DNA from: Hyphochytrium catenoides
Taxonomy: Eukaryota > Sar > Hyphochytriomycetes > Hyphochytriales > Hyphochytriaceae
DNA: 43,852 nt
Assembly: GCA_900088475.1 (NCBI GenBank)
Contig: FLMG01001221.1
Coordinates: forward strand, 9,560 to 53,411
Direction: 5' to 3'
The translations under genes and the position numbers were made by a program. The notes under the pieces were generated by a model. The model searched no databases, had not been told where the DNA came from, and worked only from the letters and a program-made list of their open reading frames with translations. This document shows, piece after piece, positions 1 to 11,899 of this stretch. How positions within the stretch are numbered: the stretch's first letter is position 1; every line of letters starts with the position of its first letter.

Positions 1-2780
1 GGGCTGGGCCCGAGGTGTCCTTTAGCGGATCTCCTACAGTGTCGCCCACGACAGCAGCCTTGTGGACTTCACTGCCTTTGCCCTGTACCTGTATTGAGAA
101 AAGGTCAAGACTTGTTAGCCAGGTCCTGCCAACAACTTCAGAGCAGCAGGGGAATATTTGCACTAAAACTATGCAAAGATGCTGGAGAGTCAACGTCCTA
201 CCTGCATAATTCCCGCCTTGCCCCTAGTCTTTAGCTCGCCTTTCTCTATGTACTTCTTGGCGTTATCCCACGCTCCTCCAGTGTTACTTTGCGAAATGGC
301 GAGCTGCACGCCAGACAACAGTGCTCCGACAAGCAGACCGCTAACAGCCTCCACTCCAAACAAAGTCCCCGTCACGAGCGGAGATAGAATGACGATAAGT
401 GCTGGCAGTATCATTTCCTTTAACGCTGCGTCTGTAGAGATCTTCACGCATCTGTGGGACCAGAGCAGGCATCGACACAGCACAAAAGTTTAGGTGCTAG
501 CCATCGTGAGGAGGCCGAATAAGTAAGCATCGTAGAGGACGGTGTAACTCTGAGCGAGACAGGAACGTAACGGAACGAGCTGTATACTCTGGGGCTATTC
601 GACTCACCTTGCATGGTCAGGCTCACCGTGGCCAGGTGTGCCAGCTAATAGGCCAGGAATAGTTTCAAACTGTCTCTGTACCTCCTTCACCATCTTCATG
701 GCTGCTAGACCCACACTCTTCATCGTAAGGGCAGTGAACCAGTAAGGCAACATCGCCCCAACGAAGAGAAAGGCGAAGGTGATGGGACGAAGAAAATTAA
801 CGCCTACAGATGCCAGGCCTATCCGTGTTATAAAGCTACCAAATAGTGAGAGTGAGACCAAAGCCGCAGATCCAATGGCAAAGCCTTTCCCTATGGCGGC
901 TGTCGTGTTCCCAGCAGCATCGAGGGCGTCCGTCTTCCCTCTTACCTCTGAGGGCAACTGAGACATTTCAGCAATTCCCCCAGCGTTGTCGCAGACAGGA
1001 CCGTACACGTCTATTGAGAGACACGTAGCCAAAGTTCCCAACATTCCCAGGGCACAGACAGCAACGCCATACATCTCTCCTTGCGAGAAAGAGACGAAGA
1101 TGCAGATCGCGATGACCGCAATGGGAAAGATGGTGGAACGGTAGCCCAGAGATAATCCGTAAATAATGTTTGTCGCGGCCCCAGTTTCAGAAGCCTGCGC
1201 TACCTCGCGGACAGGAGAATAAGAATGTGACGTATAGAACTCGGTGGCAAAGCCAATAAGGCATCCTCCCCAGGTCCCTGCAGCCACACAGAGGAAGACA
1301 TTCAAAGGAGAGACATTTAAGCTCTCTCCCTCCGCCTGCCCAGGACCGCCAATAGTAAAGGTGTCTGGAAGCAGGAGGTAACAGACCGGCAAAGCACCTA
1401 AGGACGCTAAGAGAGTAGAAAGAAACAATTGCAGTTTAAGGACCCTCTCTACGTCCTGCTCTTTCTTGACAGGAAAGAATATCATGCCAATCGCGGATGT
1501 CAGCATAGAGGCCACGATACCCATGGCACTGAAGGCTACCGGGAACAACAGAGCAGGGAGACCCTCGTTAACCAGTTCCTTCGAGGTGGCTGAGATTACC
1601 ATAATTGCGCATGTGCTCTCAGCGAACGAGCCAAAGAGATCGGCACCCATTCCAGCCACATCTCCCACATTGTCCCCGACATTATCGGCTATCGTGGCTG
1701 GATTCCGTGGGTCATCTTCAGGAATATTCTCTATGACTTTGCCTGCCAAATCTGCTCCGACGTCCGCCGCTTTCGTGTAGATCCCGCCACCCACTCGACC
1801 AAATAGAGCAACGCAGGATGCTCCCAAGCCAAATCCGGTCAGGCACTCGAAGACGTGTTGAGCATTCTATTGAGAGGTGAAGCGTTGAGGGAGCAGCGGA
1901 AAGGTCATCAGGATGGTGTCCATAGGGCACAGTACAAAGGGTGATCAATGTTCAAAATGAGAGCAAAGGAGGAGCACCGACCATACAGCTGGAAGAGTAG
2001 AAATGATGAAACTTGACCAGAAAACGTCCAGCACTGGCTTACACAGACCCAGAAAGAGCAAATTGTGCCCCTGTTATGGAGGACATGGTAGGCGAGGATA
2101 CAAGGATAAGTTCTCTTCGTACCTTCATCATTGTCCCCTCTTGATCAATGGGCATCACAACGAGGAACACCCTGATGAGTGCATAGAGTACCAAGATCCC
2201 CATTGCCACTAAAGAGAAGCCCATGACACTGCCAGCTCTGAATGCGCAGTTAAACCCATCCCTCCAGCCTCTCTCTCCCTCTCTGGCGCAGCAGACAGTC
2301 GTCCTCGCATTAGAGAAGACAGCGACAGACATACCAACATACCCAGAAGCGATAGATGTGAGACCTCCACAGAAGAATGCAAGGAAAGAAAGGCCGCCGT
2401 ACTGCCAGTCCCAGTCTCCCTTACTCTTGGAAGTGAGAAAGAACACGACAGCCCCAAAGATGAGCATAAACGCAAGGCACACGGTATATTCGGCCTTCAA
2501 GAAGGCTCTTGCACCATTCTGTATGTGCTTGTGGACAGAAGTCAGCGTTTCGGCTGAGGCACCCGAGATGTAGGAGACTGATGGTGGGATCTTCACCCTT
2601 GAGATGATCGTGAACTGGATGAGTGCATAGAGAAGCCCATCCACCGCACAAAGGAGGATAAAGGCGGAAGTGACCAGATCGGAGAGCACCTGCAGGGCAG
2701 AGGTTGGTCGGCAGAGGAATTATCTCAAGTTAGAAGGGCTATTTATGGGCGGAGAGAGTATACATGAGTGCACGCACCAT
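1..2780 (-). CDS. Vacuolar-type H+-translocating pyrophosphatase (K+-dependent, type I), 3' end cut off by the window
   Basis: Membrane-integral pyrophosphatase that couples hydrolysis of inorganic pyrophosphate to proton transport into vacuoles or acidocalcisomes. Five exons fit in phase: start codon 2778-2780, then 2123-2689, 608-1866, 202-451 and 1-88 (incomplete). Donors and acceptors are GT/AG, for example CAAG|GTGAGT at 608 and CCACAG|A at 451. Seen: the family signature DVGADLAGK with the Asp-rich stretch [19 protein letters not shown] just after it, [46 protein letters not shown] and the C-terminal [14 protein letters not shown]. The Ala after GNTTA is the mark of K+-stimulated type I enzymes (established for the family); K+-independent ones carry Lys. 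About 720 residues are visible; roughly 50 C-terminal residues lie outside the window. The only Met available at the N-terminus is the ATG directly abutting the first intron (2691-2777 region); an open frame continues upstream, so a longer N-terminus with more exons is possible. Confidence 0.96.
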
Positions 2781-4299
2781 ATTCTGCTTTTCTCCAGCTA
2801 GCACTTCAGTCCTAAGCAGCTGTATCCCGAGACTGAGACACCAGAAGAGACAATTTCGACTGAACTTGTCCGCCGTGTATAACACGCCGTGACTGTTGTT
2901 TGAGTCCCCTGTTAGCACCTATTATAATCAATGGAGTTTGATGCCGCTTCAAAATCTCTTACGTTCAATACTGACTGCACGTGTCGAGGTTTGAGAACAG
3001 TGCCCGATGAATCTTCACAATCTCCGGCAGCAGAGAATCTGAGTGCCCTTGATCTGTCTTTTGGAGAGGAAAGAAAAACAGCGAATCGCAACGCTGCCCC
3101 ACAATGAGAACCTGTCAATTACTGGTTAATTGCCATTTTTGACATCCCGCGTCTCTTGCAGGTTCATAAACCCATACATTAACCCCGCAGGGGTGTGAAA
3201 ATACAGTATTGAGGGAAACATCTTTCACTAAATTTGTCATTACTGTATCAACAACTGTTGGCGTTCTTCACAACTGTGAAATAAGAACCTCAGTGTACTT
3301 GCTATCAAGTCCATGACGGGCTCTGGTTCATGATAAGGTGTTAGTCTCTCATGTCATGTCATGTGTGGGCAAGATGAGCCCGCCTCAATGTCAAAGTCCA
3401 TTGCTAGTAGGAAGGTGCCGTGAACAGATCGGCTCGAGACAGAGACGGCAAATGTAACTTCAGCGCGCTGTATGTCATCTGAGTCACGTCTGCAATGGAA
3501 CGCACGGATCTACTAGGAGGAGGACATGCTAACAGGAGAAACGCTGGCCAAGTAACGGCGTTCCTCCTTTTGTCAGACATCAACTGTCCATTCATGGTGA
3601 TATGCTTGTGCTTGTGCTGCTTGGTACAGATTGAGAGAATCATTGGGAAACGAACCATGATGCATCAAGGCGGCAAGCCGATACAACCCTGATAATAGAA
3701 TGACTGAGTTTGCCTGCTAGCAGTAACTACCAGGGTCGTGTCACCTGCCAGAGCAACCAAACCAGTATGAGCCATCCTGCAGCGGACGGCGGCCTCATGT
3801 GGATTGAGCTTGATTCTCTGGCTCCCATGGGGTAGCCGAGACGGCATGTGTCCCACTTGACCCACTTAGACACTGAGGCCCTTCGTCTGTGTCCCGTTCT
3901 TTTCCTCCATGATCTTCGATACTCCACCTCCATGGTTCTCCACTTCACGTCCAGAGGACCAGCTTAAAGAGAGAGGGCATTTGCATGAGGAAGCTTTGCA
4001 CATTATTTACAAAGGTTTTAACTTCCTTCTTCGAGAAGAGAGAGTGTGCCTCTCAGTGACTAGGCCCGGAATATAAATATGCAGGAATGTACATACTATA
4101 CAAAGTATAGAGAAAGTCATTGGAGCAGAAGAAATGTCTATGCAAAGGAGGCCTTGACAATCTACCTCCTGGCCTCACTGGCGCTACCAAGCTCTTCCCA
4201 GGGTCAGTTCCGCAGCGTAAATGAGGCCACATAAGAGATAGAAACCGCCAATAGGAGCCTCAAGATCATGTTTGAGAGATGCGATGGTACCAGTGGAGG
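2781..4299. other. Spacer without a recognised gene
   Basis: Region upstream of the pyrophosphatase gene. Short frames on the minus strand (for example 3665-3865 and 3727-3948) start at or run through non-conserved sequence. One contains a donor-like CAG|GTGACA and a short hydrophobic run, but I can build no supported gene. A small CATGT repetition lies near 3350-3364. The proton pump promoter should lie just above 2780, but no clear TATA box is visible. Confidence 0.5.
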
Positions 4300-4752
4300 C
4301 TACCTTGGGTCTAGAGTTTCTTCCCGCATGGCCCAGAGGAAGGTCTTGCTTCTTTGTTGTGCAACACGGGCTGTGGGGGTTCTTAGGAGAAGGTTGCTAG
4401 ACGCTCCAGAGGTAAACTCCGTGCTCTCCCAAAGCTCGTCTACTTGGCTCTCATGCTGCGCTTGAGCAAGTAAAACCGCATAGTGCTCGGAGTAGCCTGG
4501 TCCTTTTCTCTGTCTCGGATTGGGCTCCAGTTCCGCAAGGAGGTCGTCGATATTAGAGAGTGACGACGTCGTAGAAGCGCTCGACGAAGAGAGGCGCATT
4601 CGACTCAGTCTCTCTTCCCTTTCTCTGTCCCTTGCTAAGTGACCTGCCAACTCCTCCCAGAAGCTCTGGCTGTTGTCGATACTGTCGGTAGGGCTCATGA
4701 CGCCAGTAGGAGCCGCATCGTAACGGCAGAACATGGTTGACCTGGCTGCCAT
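4300..4752 (-). CDS. Small unknown protein, about 150 residues
   Basis: The frame is open from 4812, but that codon is TTG; the first ATG is at 4750-4752, giving a product of about 150 residues. I do not recognise a family. The middle is charged (a run rich in Arg and Glu around residues 40-50), followed by a serine-rich patch, an acidic IDDLLAELEP segment and a mixed helical part. Two options at the ends should be checked. A good acceptor (ACAG|AAGACC) lies upstream of the ATG, so an earlier exon may exist. Just before the stop is CCAAG|GTAGCC; splicing to an AG near 4259 would swap the last codon for a short hydrophobic tail (LLLAVSISYVASF), making a tail-anchored protein, but the implied intron of about 45 bases is shorter than others here. 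Confidence 0.5.
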   Translation of the reverse strand: MAARSTMFCRYDAAPTGVMSPTDSIDNSQSFWEELAGHLARDREREERLSRMRLSSSSASTTSSLSNIDDLLAELEPNPRQRKGPGYSEHYAVLLAQAQHESQVDELWESTEFTSGASSNLLLRTPTARVAQQRSKTFLWAMREETLDPR

Positions 4753-6349
4753 GAGGTCAGGAGTCGGGACAATGGAGGTCTTCTGTTTCCGATTTCCTCT
4801 GGATAGTAGCAAGTTCTAATGTGACTTCTTCTCCACCTTTTGATCTCTCTTCTTCACGTCCAAGGGAAGCACTAGCTGTCACTGGCCTACTTCTCTTCTA
4901 GTAGGTAGTCGTCAGCGATGTCGGCGGCGCGGCGAAGGTATCAGCTATGGTGGGCAATGACACGGAAGAACTGAAGCTTTGGTCGATGCTGAGCTGCTGC
5001 TTTCCAGCTGTTACCTCAACTTCGCTCTCGTCGCCATTGGTTCAGCAGGTACACAGAGAGTAAAAGGTGCACCATAGGCTGCGCTGCTGGTTCGTTCCCT
5101 GTCCGTCAAAAGTGCGTCGACGCTTGCTTTGTACCTCTTCGGCGTTTCTGTCTGAAGCACAAAATTTCTGCGGTTGTTCTCTAGTTCTCTTTACCACTGC
5201 AGTGTGTCTCGTATGGGCTCTGTCTGGCTAATCAAAGCAATAGACCAGTCGTTTTAGTTCTCCCCTTCTCATCTCACTGTGGTCTGTCTGTCCGAGATGA
5301 CAACTCTGTCTACTTGGCCTGATTCTAAGAATACAACTGCAATTCTCATCTTACTACACCAGTCATTCATGGTGCTATATGTAGGCATATGGTAGTTGAA
5401 GTCCAACGTCTATTACTATCAGACCACGAACCCGCTGCCCATCGGGAGATAGCGATGAAGAGACACAGAAAGTAATGTGTAGTTCTCCTGCCTCGTCGTA
5501 GTGGATCATGACTCATGAGCCCAGCTGTAGATCTAGTGTACGCTGAAGCGAAGGAGAGAGACATGATAAGAAGAAGCTAGGGAATGAGAAGTAGAGCAGC
5601 TACGACGAGGAGGATCGGCATTACAATCTATTAACTTCCTTGTTGCTGGCTACGTGGTCGAGAAGCTCGAACCCGTAAGAGGCCTGTCTTCATGACAGAC
5701 CTTTTCAAAGGACAGAAGAAGCTGTCCAACTACCGGCGTTTATGATGAGGAACAGGCTGTTATCGTAAGTTCATCTGCCCTTGTCCAGCTACCGGCGTTA
5801 ATGAGGAACAGGCTGTTATGGTAGGTTCACCTGCCCAAGACTATCGTTCCGCTTTGATCGAGCACACCAGTATCTACTCTCTTTGCTGCAACGCTAAACG
5901 GTACAGTACTCTGGACTTAAGCTGCCTGCCATGGTCACTTCCCTTCAAAGCGGGAGACGTTAAGCTAGTAGCTTTGTGCCGTGGGACACTAAGGCTAGCT
6001 CACCATCAATCGAAGTAGCTGTCATCGATACAACTTATCACTTGCCCTCTTAATGGTGGGTTCTGGAGCCCTCCCCCACCTGGCTGGTCAATCATTCCCT
6101 ATATATATATATGCTTCGTTGGCTGTCGCATAGTTTACTGTGAGGGCCGCTCATCAAGGAGCTTATCCAACGGAGCTCTTGAACTCTCGGTTTTCACCCT
6201 TTTGCTTCCCTATCCCAATTCCTTATCCTCAATGCAGAGAAACCAACATAAAAGTACGGTTTATATTATTATTAGTTCATAAAGCCTTGCCCCTCCGCTC
6301 CAAGGGACGAGTGTCAGTTCCTCGACCATCTTGGCCACTTTAGGTCAAG
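4753..6349. other. Spacer without a recognised gene; holds a tandem duplication
   Basis: No frame here looks coding. The region contains the roughly 59-base tandem duplication at 5723-5838 and a short (AT)6 run at 6101-6112. The right part lies just past the 3' end of the MYND-PDZ gene. Confidence 0.5.
5723..5838. repeat. Tandem duplication, two diverged copies of about 57-59 bases
   Basis: Copy one spans 5723-5781 and copy two 5782-5838. Both begin TGTCCAnCTACCGGCGTT and share ATGAGGAACAGGCTGTTAT plus a GTAnGTTCAnCTGCCC ending. Copy one has three extra bases (a repeated ATG) and there are several substitutions. Confidence 0.85.
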
Positions 6350-9300
6350 TCAAAGGGGCAAGGAACCTTTTGATTGAAAGGAAAGGACCATCGGCTTTGG
6401 CATGGACCTCAGCATATTCATTGCGTCCTCGAACAAGAGGTGGTCCACCCTTCGCCCATTGACAGCCACGAGGAAGTCCCCAACATTCTCTAGCGTGAAG
6501 GAGGAAGAGGCACCCACGCCATGAAGTGCCTTGATACAGGGAACACCGTTGTGCGCCTCGCTGGGGTGAAAGGTCAGCCCCAAAGGACCGTCATTCCATA
6601 CCAGGTTATACTCCAAAGGATCTCCTCCTTCAGAAGACTTAGCAGCTTCGCTGAGTGAGGAAGAGACGGGATTCTCCGGAGCCAGGGAAACGTACGGCGC
6701 ACTACCTGCCTGTTGGAACATAGAGGGGGAGAGGGAAGAGGAGACTGGTGCTTTGTCAGGTGACGCCCTCTCTTGCGTGCGATTCTCTTCCACATCTCCG
6801 TCTGACAGTTGATCCTGCCTGAATCTCAGCCGGCATGGTTTCGGTGTGGTCCTGAGCATCTGAATCGTTTGTTCAAAAGACATCCCTCGAACCTTGTCGT
6901 CATTCACTGCCAAAAGGCGGTCTCCCTCTGCGGAAGGCGGAAGAGATAAGGCAGCCCCCACCCTATGGGCCTTCTTAATGAAGATTTTGTCCTGCGCCCA
7001 GCCAAAAGTTATACCTAAAACGCCATCATTCCATTGCAGGATGTATTCTGTCCTTGGAGCAGGTCTTGTTAGCTCAGAGGCTAGCTGCAAACTCTGCAAT
7101 TGGGCTGATAAGGTGCTTTGTGAAGCCACAGGAGCCGTCGAAAAGGATGAGTAGGGAGAGGAGGACGAGAAAGAAGAAGAAGAAGAATGCAAAGATGAGC
7201 TATGCAAGTTCCGTGAGGAGTGAGATGCTGCCGGGCTCCTTTTATCAGCAGAGGTTTGAAATGGCGAAGAAACAGAGGCCGCCTGGGGCTCCATCCCTTG
7301 GTAGGCTGGACTTCTGGTCGCCTCCAACGGAAGAGAAGGAGACGGTGACGGAGAGCTGGACGATGATAGAGGATAGGAAGAAGAAGGTAAGGGACATCGT
7401 CTAAGTGTCAGCTTGATCGGCTTGCGTACTTTCTTCAGCTTCTCGAGATTGGTCTTCGGGTCAAAACGAAAAAGAGGTACATCACCAATGCCGATGAGCT
7501 GGTCCCCCGGAACGATGACCTCTAGGCTCTGGCAAGTTGACTTGCCTGTCTTTCTCTTCACAATGGGAAACTCCTCTGCGTCGTCCGCGATAAAAGTCAG
7601 ACCCAGGGGACCATCGTCCCACACTACCTCGTAGACTACAATCCGCCTGGTCGAGGACGAGGCAGACTTGGCAGACGACAACGGCGTAGCGCCACTACGG
7701 GCTGGGGAAGGAGATGCGCTGGCTTGGTCTGTGGTGACCCGTTCAACGGCCCGATGCGATCTCTTAGGTTCTGGTGGGGAGAGAGGCGGTGGAAGCTGGA
7801 GGGAGGAGGAGGACTGAGGCGAGGCGAAGGATGAGAAGGACTCTGTCTCTCCCTGGAGGAATAGCTTCCTGGGCGCCACGGACAGGTGTGCTTGCTGTTG
7901 CTGAGTCTCCGGTTGTGGTCTCTTCTCTTCAGCTATGCTTTCCATTCCCTGGATCCCGTCTCTGTTTTCGCCCCCTTCCTGGACTTTCCTTTCGAGGGAC
8001 TGTTCTGCTGTCTTTGCGGTCTGTTCCTTGCCTCGCTTTCCCTCCTCATCTTGTCCAATCTCTTTCTCTTTGGAGCTCTGCTCACCGCTCCGCCCTTGCA
8101 TCGCTCCTTGCGGACCACCTGGTGACCGACCCGTGCTCAAATCTGCCGACGCAGGGCTCTTTGGCTCCTCCGTTTCAATTTTGGGTTTGCTGCTACCTCT
8201 GCCATAAAGAGTAATAACAGCCGGAGGTCCTTGCTTAAGAGCCTTGATACAGCCCTCATAACCCATGTCCAGTGCGCTTTGGCCATTAATCGCAGTCACA
8301 ATATCTCCGGGTAGTATGTGGGCTAGCTTAGCCATACTCTGAGGCGCACTTCCGGTCACCCGGTTGACGAAGACGACAGACAGGTCCCCACAGTTCTCTC
8401 CCTTGATTGAAACACCTAAAGTAAGCCCCTCCACCCAGTTGAGAGTGTACTCACGATAATCGTCAGCTTCTTTCTCTCTCTGGACTTTGAATCTGAGGAT
8501 TGCTGGCCTTTTTAAGGTTTGAAGAAGCTGGGCGAGAGAGAGGAGGGACAGCTTCTGCGTGGGGCTCCCGTTGATGTGCGTGAGAATATCTCCCGTCCTC
8601 ACTGGCATGGGACAGTTATCCAAGACGGCTCCAACCATCGGATACTGATCTGGTCCTGGGACCCATCGAACTCTTGCATCTTCAGACTCCAAAATGCAGA
8701 TTCTCAAATGCGAGATCGCGCTGTTGTTTGAGCTTTTGATAAGTTGTAGGTCTTTCTCCTGTGCTCGCTCCTGTCTCTTCTCTGTTGGATAAGAGACATC
8801 AAACGATTGGAGCGAGGCCCTCTCCTCCTGTCGCTTTTTTGTCATATGAGGTGGAGTTGGGAGAGGCACGGTTTGGGGTTCGGATGACATTTGTGATCCC
8901 AATCCCTTCTCCTTGGATAGTTCTAAGAGTTCAAGAAGACGAGTCTTTCCAGTGTCTTCTGGTGCTTCCGCGACGGAGGTGGCAGATGACCCGTTGTTTG
9001 CTTGCTTGTTTTCCGTGGCGACAAGCTCTTCCCGAGCTGGAGACTCGGAGATTTTCTCTTGAATCTTTGCAGCTAAGCGCCGGGCTAACTCATCATCTCC
9101 CTCAATATATTTTAAAAATTCCAGTGCGAGCTCCTGTCGAGAGAAGTCGGCAAGTCCACCGCTGCCCTTCTTCTTCTTCTTTTTCCTTCTTTTCCTCTCC
9201 TTGGGCTCTTTGTTTGGGACCTCTTCGGCCATAGACTTCTCTGAGCTTTTCTTTCTTGTCCCCATCTGTGAAATCGCACGCTGCATGAGCTGGTCATCCT

Positions 9301-10068
9301 CACTCTCTTCTTCCTCGTCCTCAGTGTCTGTGGAGCCGCCACTCTCCTCTCCAGAGCTATCTTCGTCGTCCTCCTCATCCGAGGCAAGCTCTTTAGCGTC
9401 ATTTACTACGGTTGCGGGAGATACGCAGGTTAGTTGTATATATATATATATAGATTGCGAGTGGCTGAGACAGGAGGAAAGAATTCAATCCTTACCCTTG
9501 AACTCTTTAATGCACTTCTCCTTGGCTATGATACACTTCCGCCTATGCGTCGGAGCGTTGAACCGCACACACTCCTAGAAGAGTCATTAAGTGGAAGGTT
9601 ACTTTACGACAGAACAGAGTGGGGCCAGCAGCCACGCAGGCAAGGTAAGTGGAGAGAAAAGAGTCCAACATGAGAACGAGAAAAGCCGTAAGAGCAGAGG
9701 GCGGAAGAGGGAAGGGAAGATGATGAGGGAATGCGAGAGAGCCCAGAAGTGAGAGCAAAAGAGGCCACAAACGCAGGTAAATGAGGTTTGAGGCAAGTGC
9801 TCTCAAATTGATAAGCCCTAGACATTATCAGTGAAGACGGAGGAACCAGAGCGCAGTGACCGAGTTATCTTGACCACCGCACCTTGCTGCAATAGAAGAC
9901 TGCCATACACTTGTTGGCGCATGGTTCTCTCGCGTTGGTCTCTCCACAATTCTCACAGCTGATCATCCCTTGGAGCCCTACACCCTGCCGACCTTTCATC
10001 TGGCGAAGGAGCGCCAGTTGAAGGAGCTCATCTTCATCCAATATCTCACTCACCCTTTCCGCGTCCAT
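6350..10068 (-). CDS. MYND zinc finger plus five PDZ domains scaffold protein
   Basis: Probable cytoplasmic or membrane-associated protein-interaction scaffold of about 1106 residues. Three exons: 9883-10068, 9496-9574 and 6350-9405, with donors AGCAAG|GTGCGG and AAGG|GTAAGG and acceptors TTCTAG|GAG and CGTAG|TA; phases 0 and 1 match. Exons 1 and 2 together make a MYND finger (residues about 37-75): C-x2-C, C-x3-C, FYCSKEC, then C-x7-H-x3-C. An acidic segment (about 95-127) and a Lys-rich run (about 158-170) follow. PDZ-like domains lie at about 321-397, 407-490, 677-758, 873-951 and 1018-1100; the last three have the carboxylate-loop motif D-G-P/V-L-G-L/I-T-F, and domains have GD or NG signatures such as PGDIVTAING. 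Linkers are Ser/Pro-rich. The ATG near 9286 is internal, not the start. Individual ligands cannot be inferred. Confidence 0.9.
9437..9452. repeat. (TA)n microsatellite in the second intron of the MYND-PDZ gene
   Basis: Simple TA run of about 16 bases inside the intron between 9406 and 9495. Probably neutral. Confidence 0.9.
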
Positions 10069-11899
10069 ATCTCACGCGCCCGTGAATGGGCAAGCCTTGG
10101 CCCTACTTCGCCAACTGCTGCTCTTATCTATGTGACTGCAGGAGATAAGTCGTCTCCTATGGAGCTCGCATAAGAAGAGCGATAATGAAATTTACGTCCC
10201 TATGAGAAGCTACGGGGAGATAGAGAAGAGACCCGGGAGAAGGTCAGATGACGCGTGGAGCTGATGATCGGCTACTGAGCAGGGGAAGAAAGGTAGAATG
10301 GGGTTGACCTCAGTCACAAGATCACTCTTTTCGAATGTTCCCGACGGAAGAGCGCTGAGGTCCAGTCTCTCTCTCTTTCTGCCTCGTCTGTCTCTGTCTG
10401 TCTCGAATCTCCTCGGTGTGGCTTGGGACTGACAGGGACTTGCCGTTCAACTCTCTCTCCGCTCTACCTTCCGCCCTTCCACCATCGTAGGCGCGGGCCT
10501 TGTCCTCTGTTAGGCAACATGGAAGCCATCTTAGTAGAGGTTTGTCAAGCGGCCTGAGCGAGAGATTGGGCTTCGCTCCATCAGTGTCCCATGCCTATTG
10601 TTGAGCGAGCCAGAGCGCCTGCTGACCGCATCTCTCTCGTTTCATTCTCCCTCATTCTCTCTCTCCCTTTATCCTCTCTTCTTCTTGAACTCTACTGCTC
10701 TGACTCTCCGTGCGTCTCACTCTTTCTTCCCCTTTCTGTATCTCCCTCTGGCCTACACAGTCTGCCATCTGGCACTGTACAAACCTTGGTCAACCTTTTC
10801 CCCGACACCCCATCCGGTTTTGTTAGCCCCCGGGTGAAATTATGTGAATGCCTTTGGTTCGATTACGAACTATTGTGCACACGGGTAACCTAAAGTACTG
10901 GGAGAAGGCGATACTGCGATGGCAGTTACACAAGTGAAAGGCCATCAACAGATCTAAAGAATCACACGCCGATGAAGTAAGCGGTTACTAACCGAACAGA
11001 GAGAATCAGTTTGGTTTTCGTGTTCCAACGTGCTGTACAGTCTATTACCCTAACGGTTGTGCGGATTTGAGATAAGCCTCTCCTTATCCGAGAAAATACT
11101 CCTTTCTCATGCTTTACATGTGCCGGTTTATATTACAATAGCGTGTCCAATGAGCGCACCGTTATTATTATGTTCTGCACCAAACAGTAGATTAATTGCT
11201 TCTGGGTATCACAGCGGAGGTTATTATTATGGTAGAGCTGGTCACTGTGGGTGTGATGGCGGCGCGGGCGGGTCTGCATCATCCTCAGGGTTGGAGAGAC
11301 GTGGAGGCACTAACTTCCAACATGCACTTCCCTCCTCTATGCTTCTCTCTCTTCGCCTTCTTGGCCCCTTACACCTTACTCTGTCTCGCGCCTCTTGTTG
11401 AACTGGCACTCTGCTCTCTTTCTCTCCCGTCTATTGTCACATCTGCATCTCTCCCCCTCTTACACTCTTCTGCGCTCCTCAGTATACGGCAGTCGAAGCG
11501 TGCGGGCGGGGATAAGAAGGCTTCTGATAGTTCTTATAGGGAAGGGCGCTTGTGACACACGGCCAGCAGTCTCAGCAGGCAGGGCAACAACATTTCCAAA
11601 AGTAGGTAGAGCCTACTGAAGGAAATAGAGTGTGTCCCCACAGCGTTTCTCTCGCCTGCTCTGACTTGTTTGGAGGGTCATCAGAACCTCAACTTCTTCG
11701 CTCTCTTTCTTTTGACGCAGAGACATTCTCCAGTTTGTGTCTTTATAGCTCGCTTGGCCGTTCTGACACCTGCTACATATCACCGCATACGAGCGGGGCA
11801 GATTCTGTTAGTGAGGTACGCAGCTTTCCGACCGACCGGCAGGGCTTTCAGTGGGTGCTGACGAATATACACACACCCGACAAACTCCCCACAGAGACT
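10069..11899. other. Divergent intergenic region between the MYND-PDZ and patatin genes
   Basis: The two flanking genes are transcribed away from each other, so both promoters should lie here. The right half is pyrimidine-rich on the plus strand. Frames over 11057-11555 have no ATG at their apparent starts or are low-complexity. A donor-like GAG|GTACGC near 11812-11820 and an acceptor-like CCCCACAG just before 11894 suggest an intron in the 5' leader of the patatin gene. No convincing TATA box was found. Confidence 0.4.

Noticed and set aside
3665-3865. Minus-strand fragment reading TGLVALAGDTTLVVTAS, reminiscent of the N-terminus of polynucleotide phosphorylase
   Set aside because: The match is short, not followed by the expected downstream motifs in any frame, and probably chance.
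7774-9234. Plus-strand frames across the MYND-PDZ gene (79-157 codons)
   Set aside because: Antisense shadows of a confident coding exon; composition mirrors its Ser/Glu/Lys codons.
10850-10880. GGTTCGATTACGAAC, resembling a tRNA T-arm
   Set aside because: No acceptor stem, D-arm or anticodon arm could be folded around it; no tRNA gene was found in the window.
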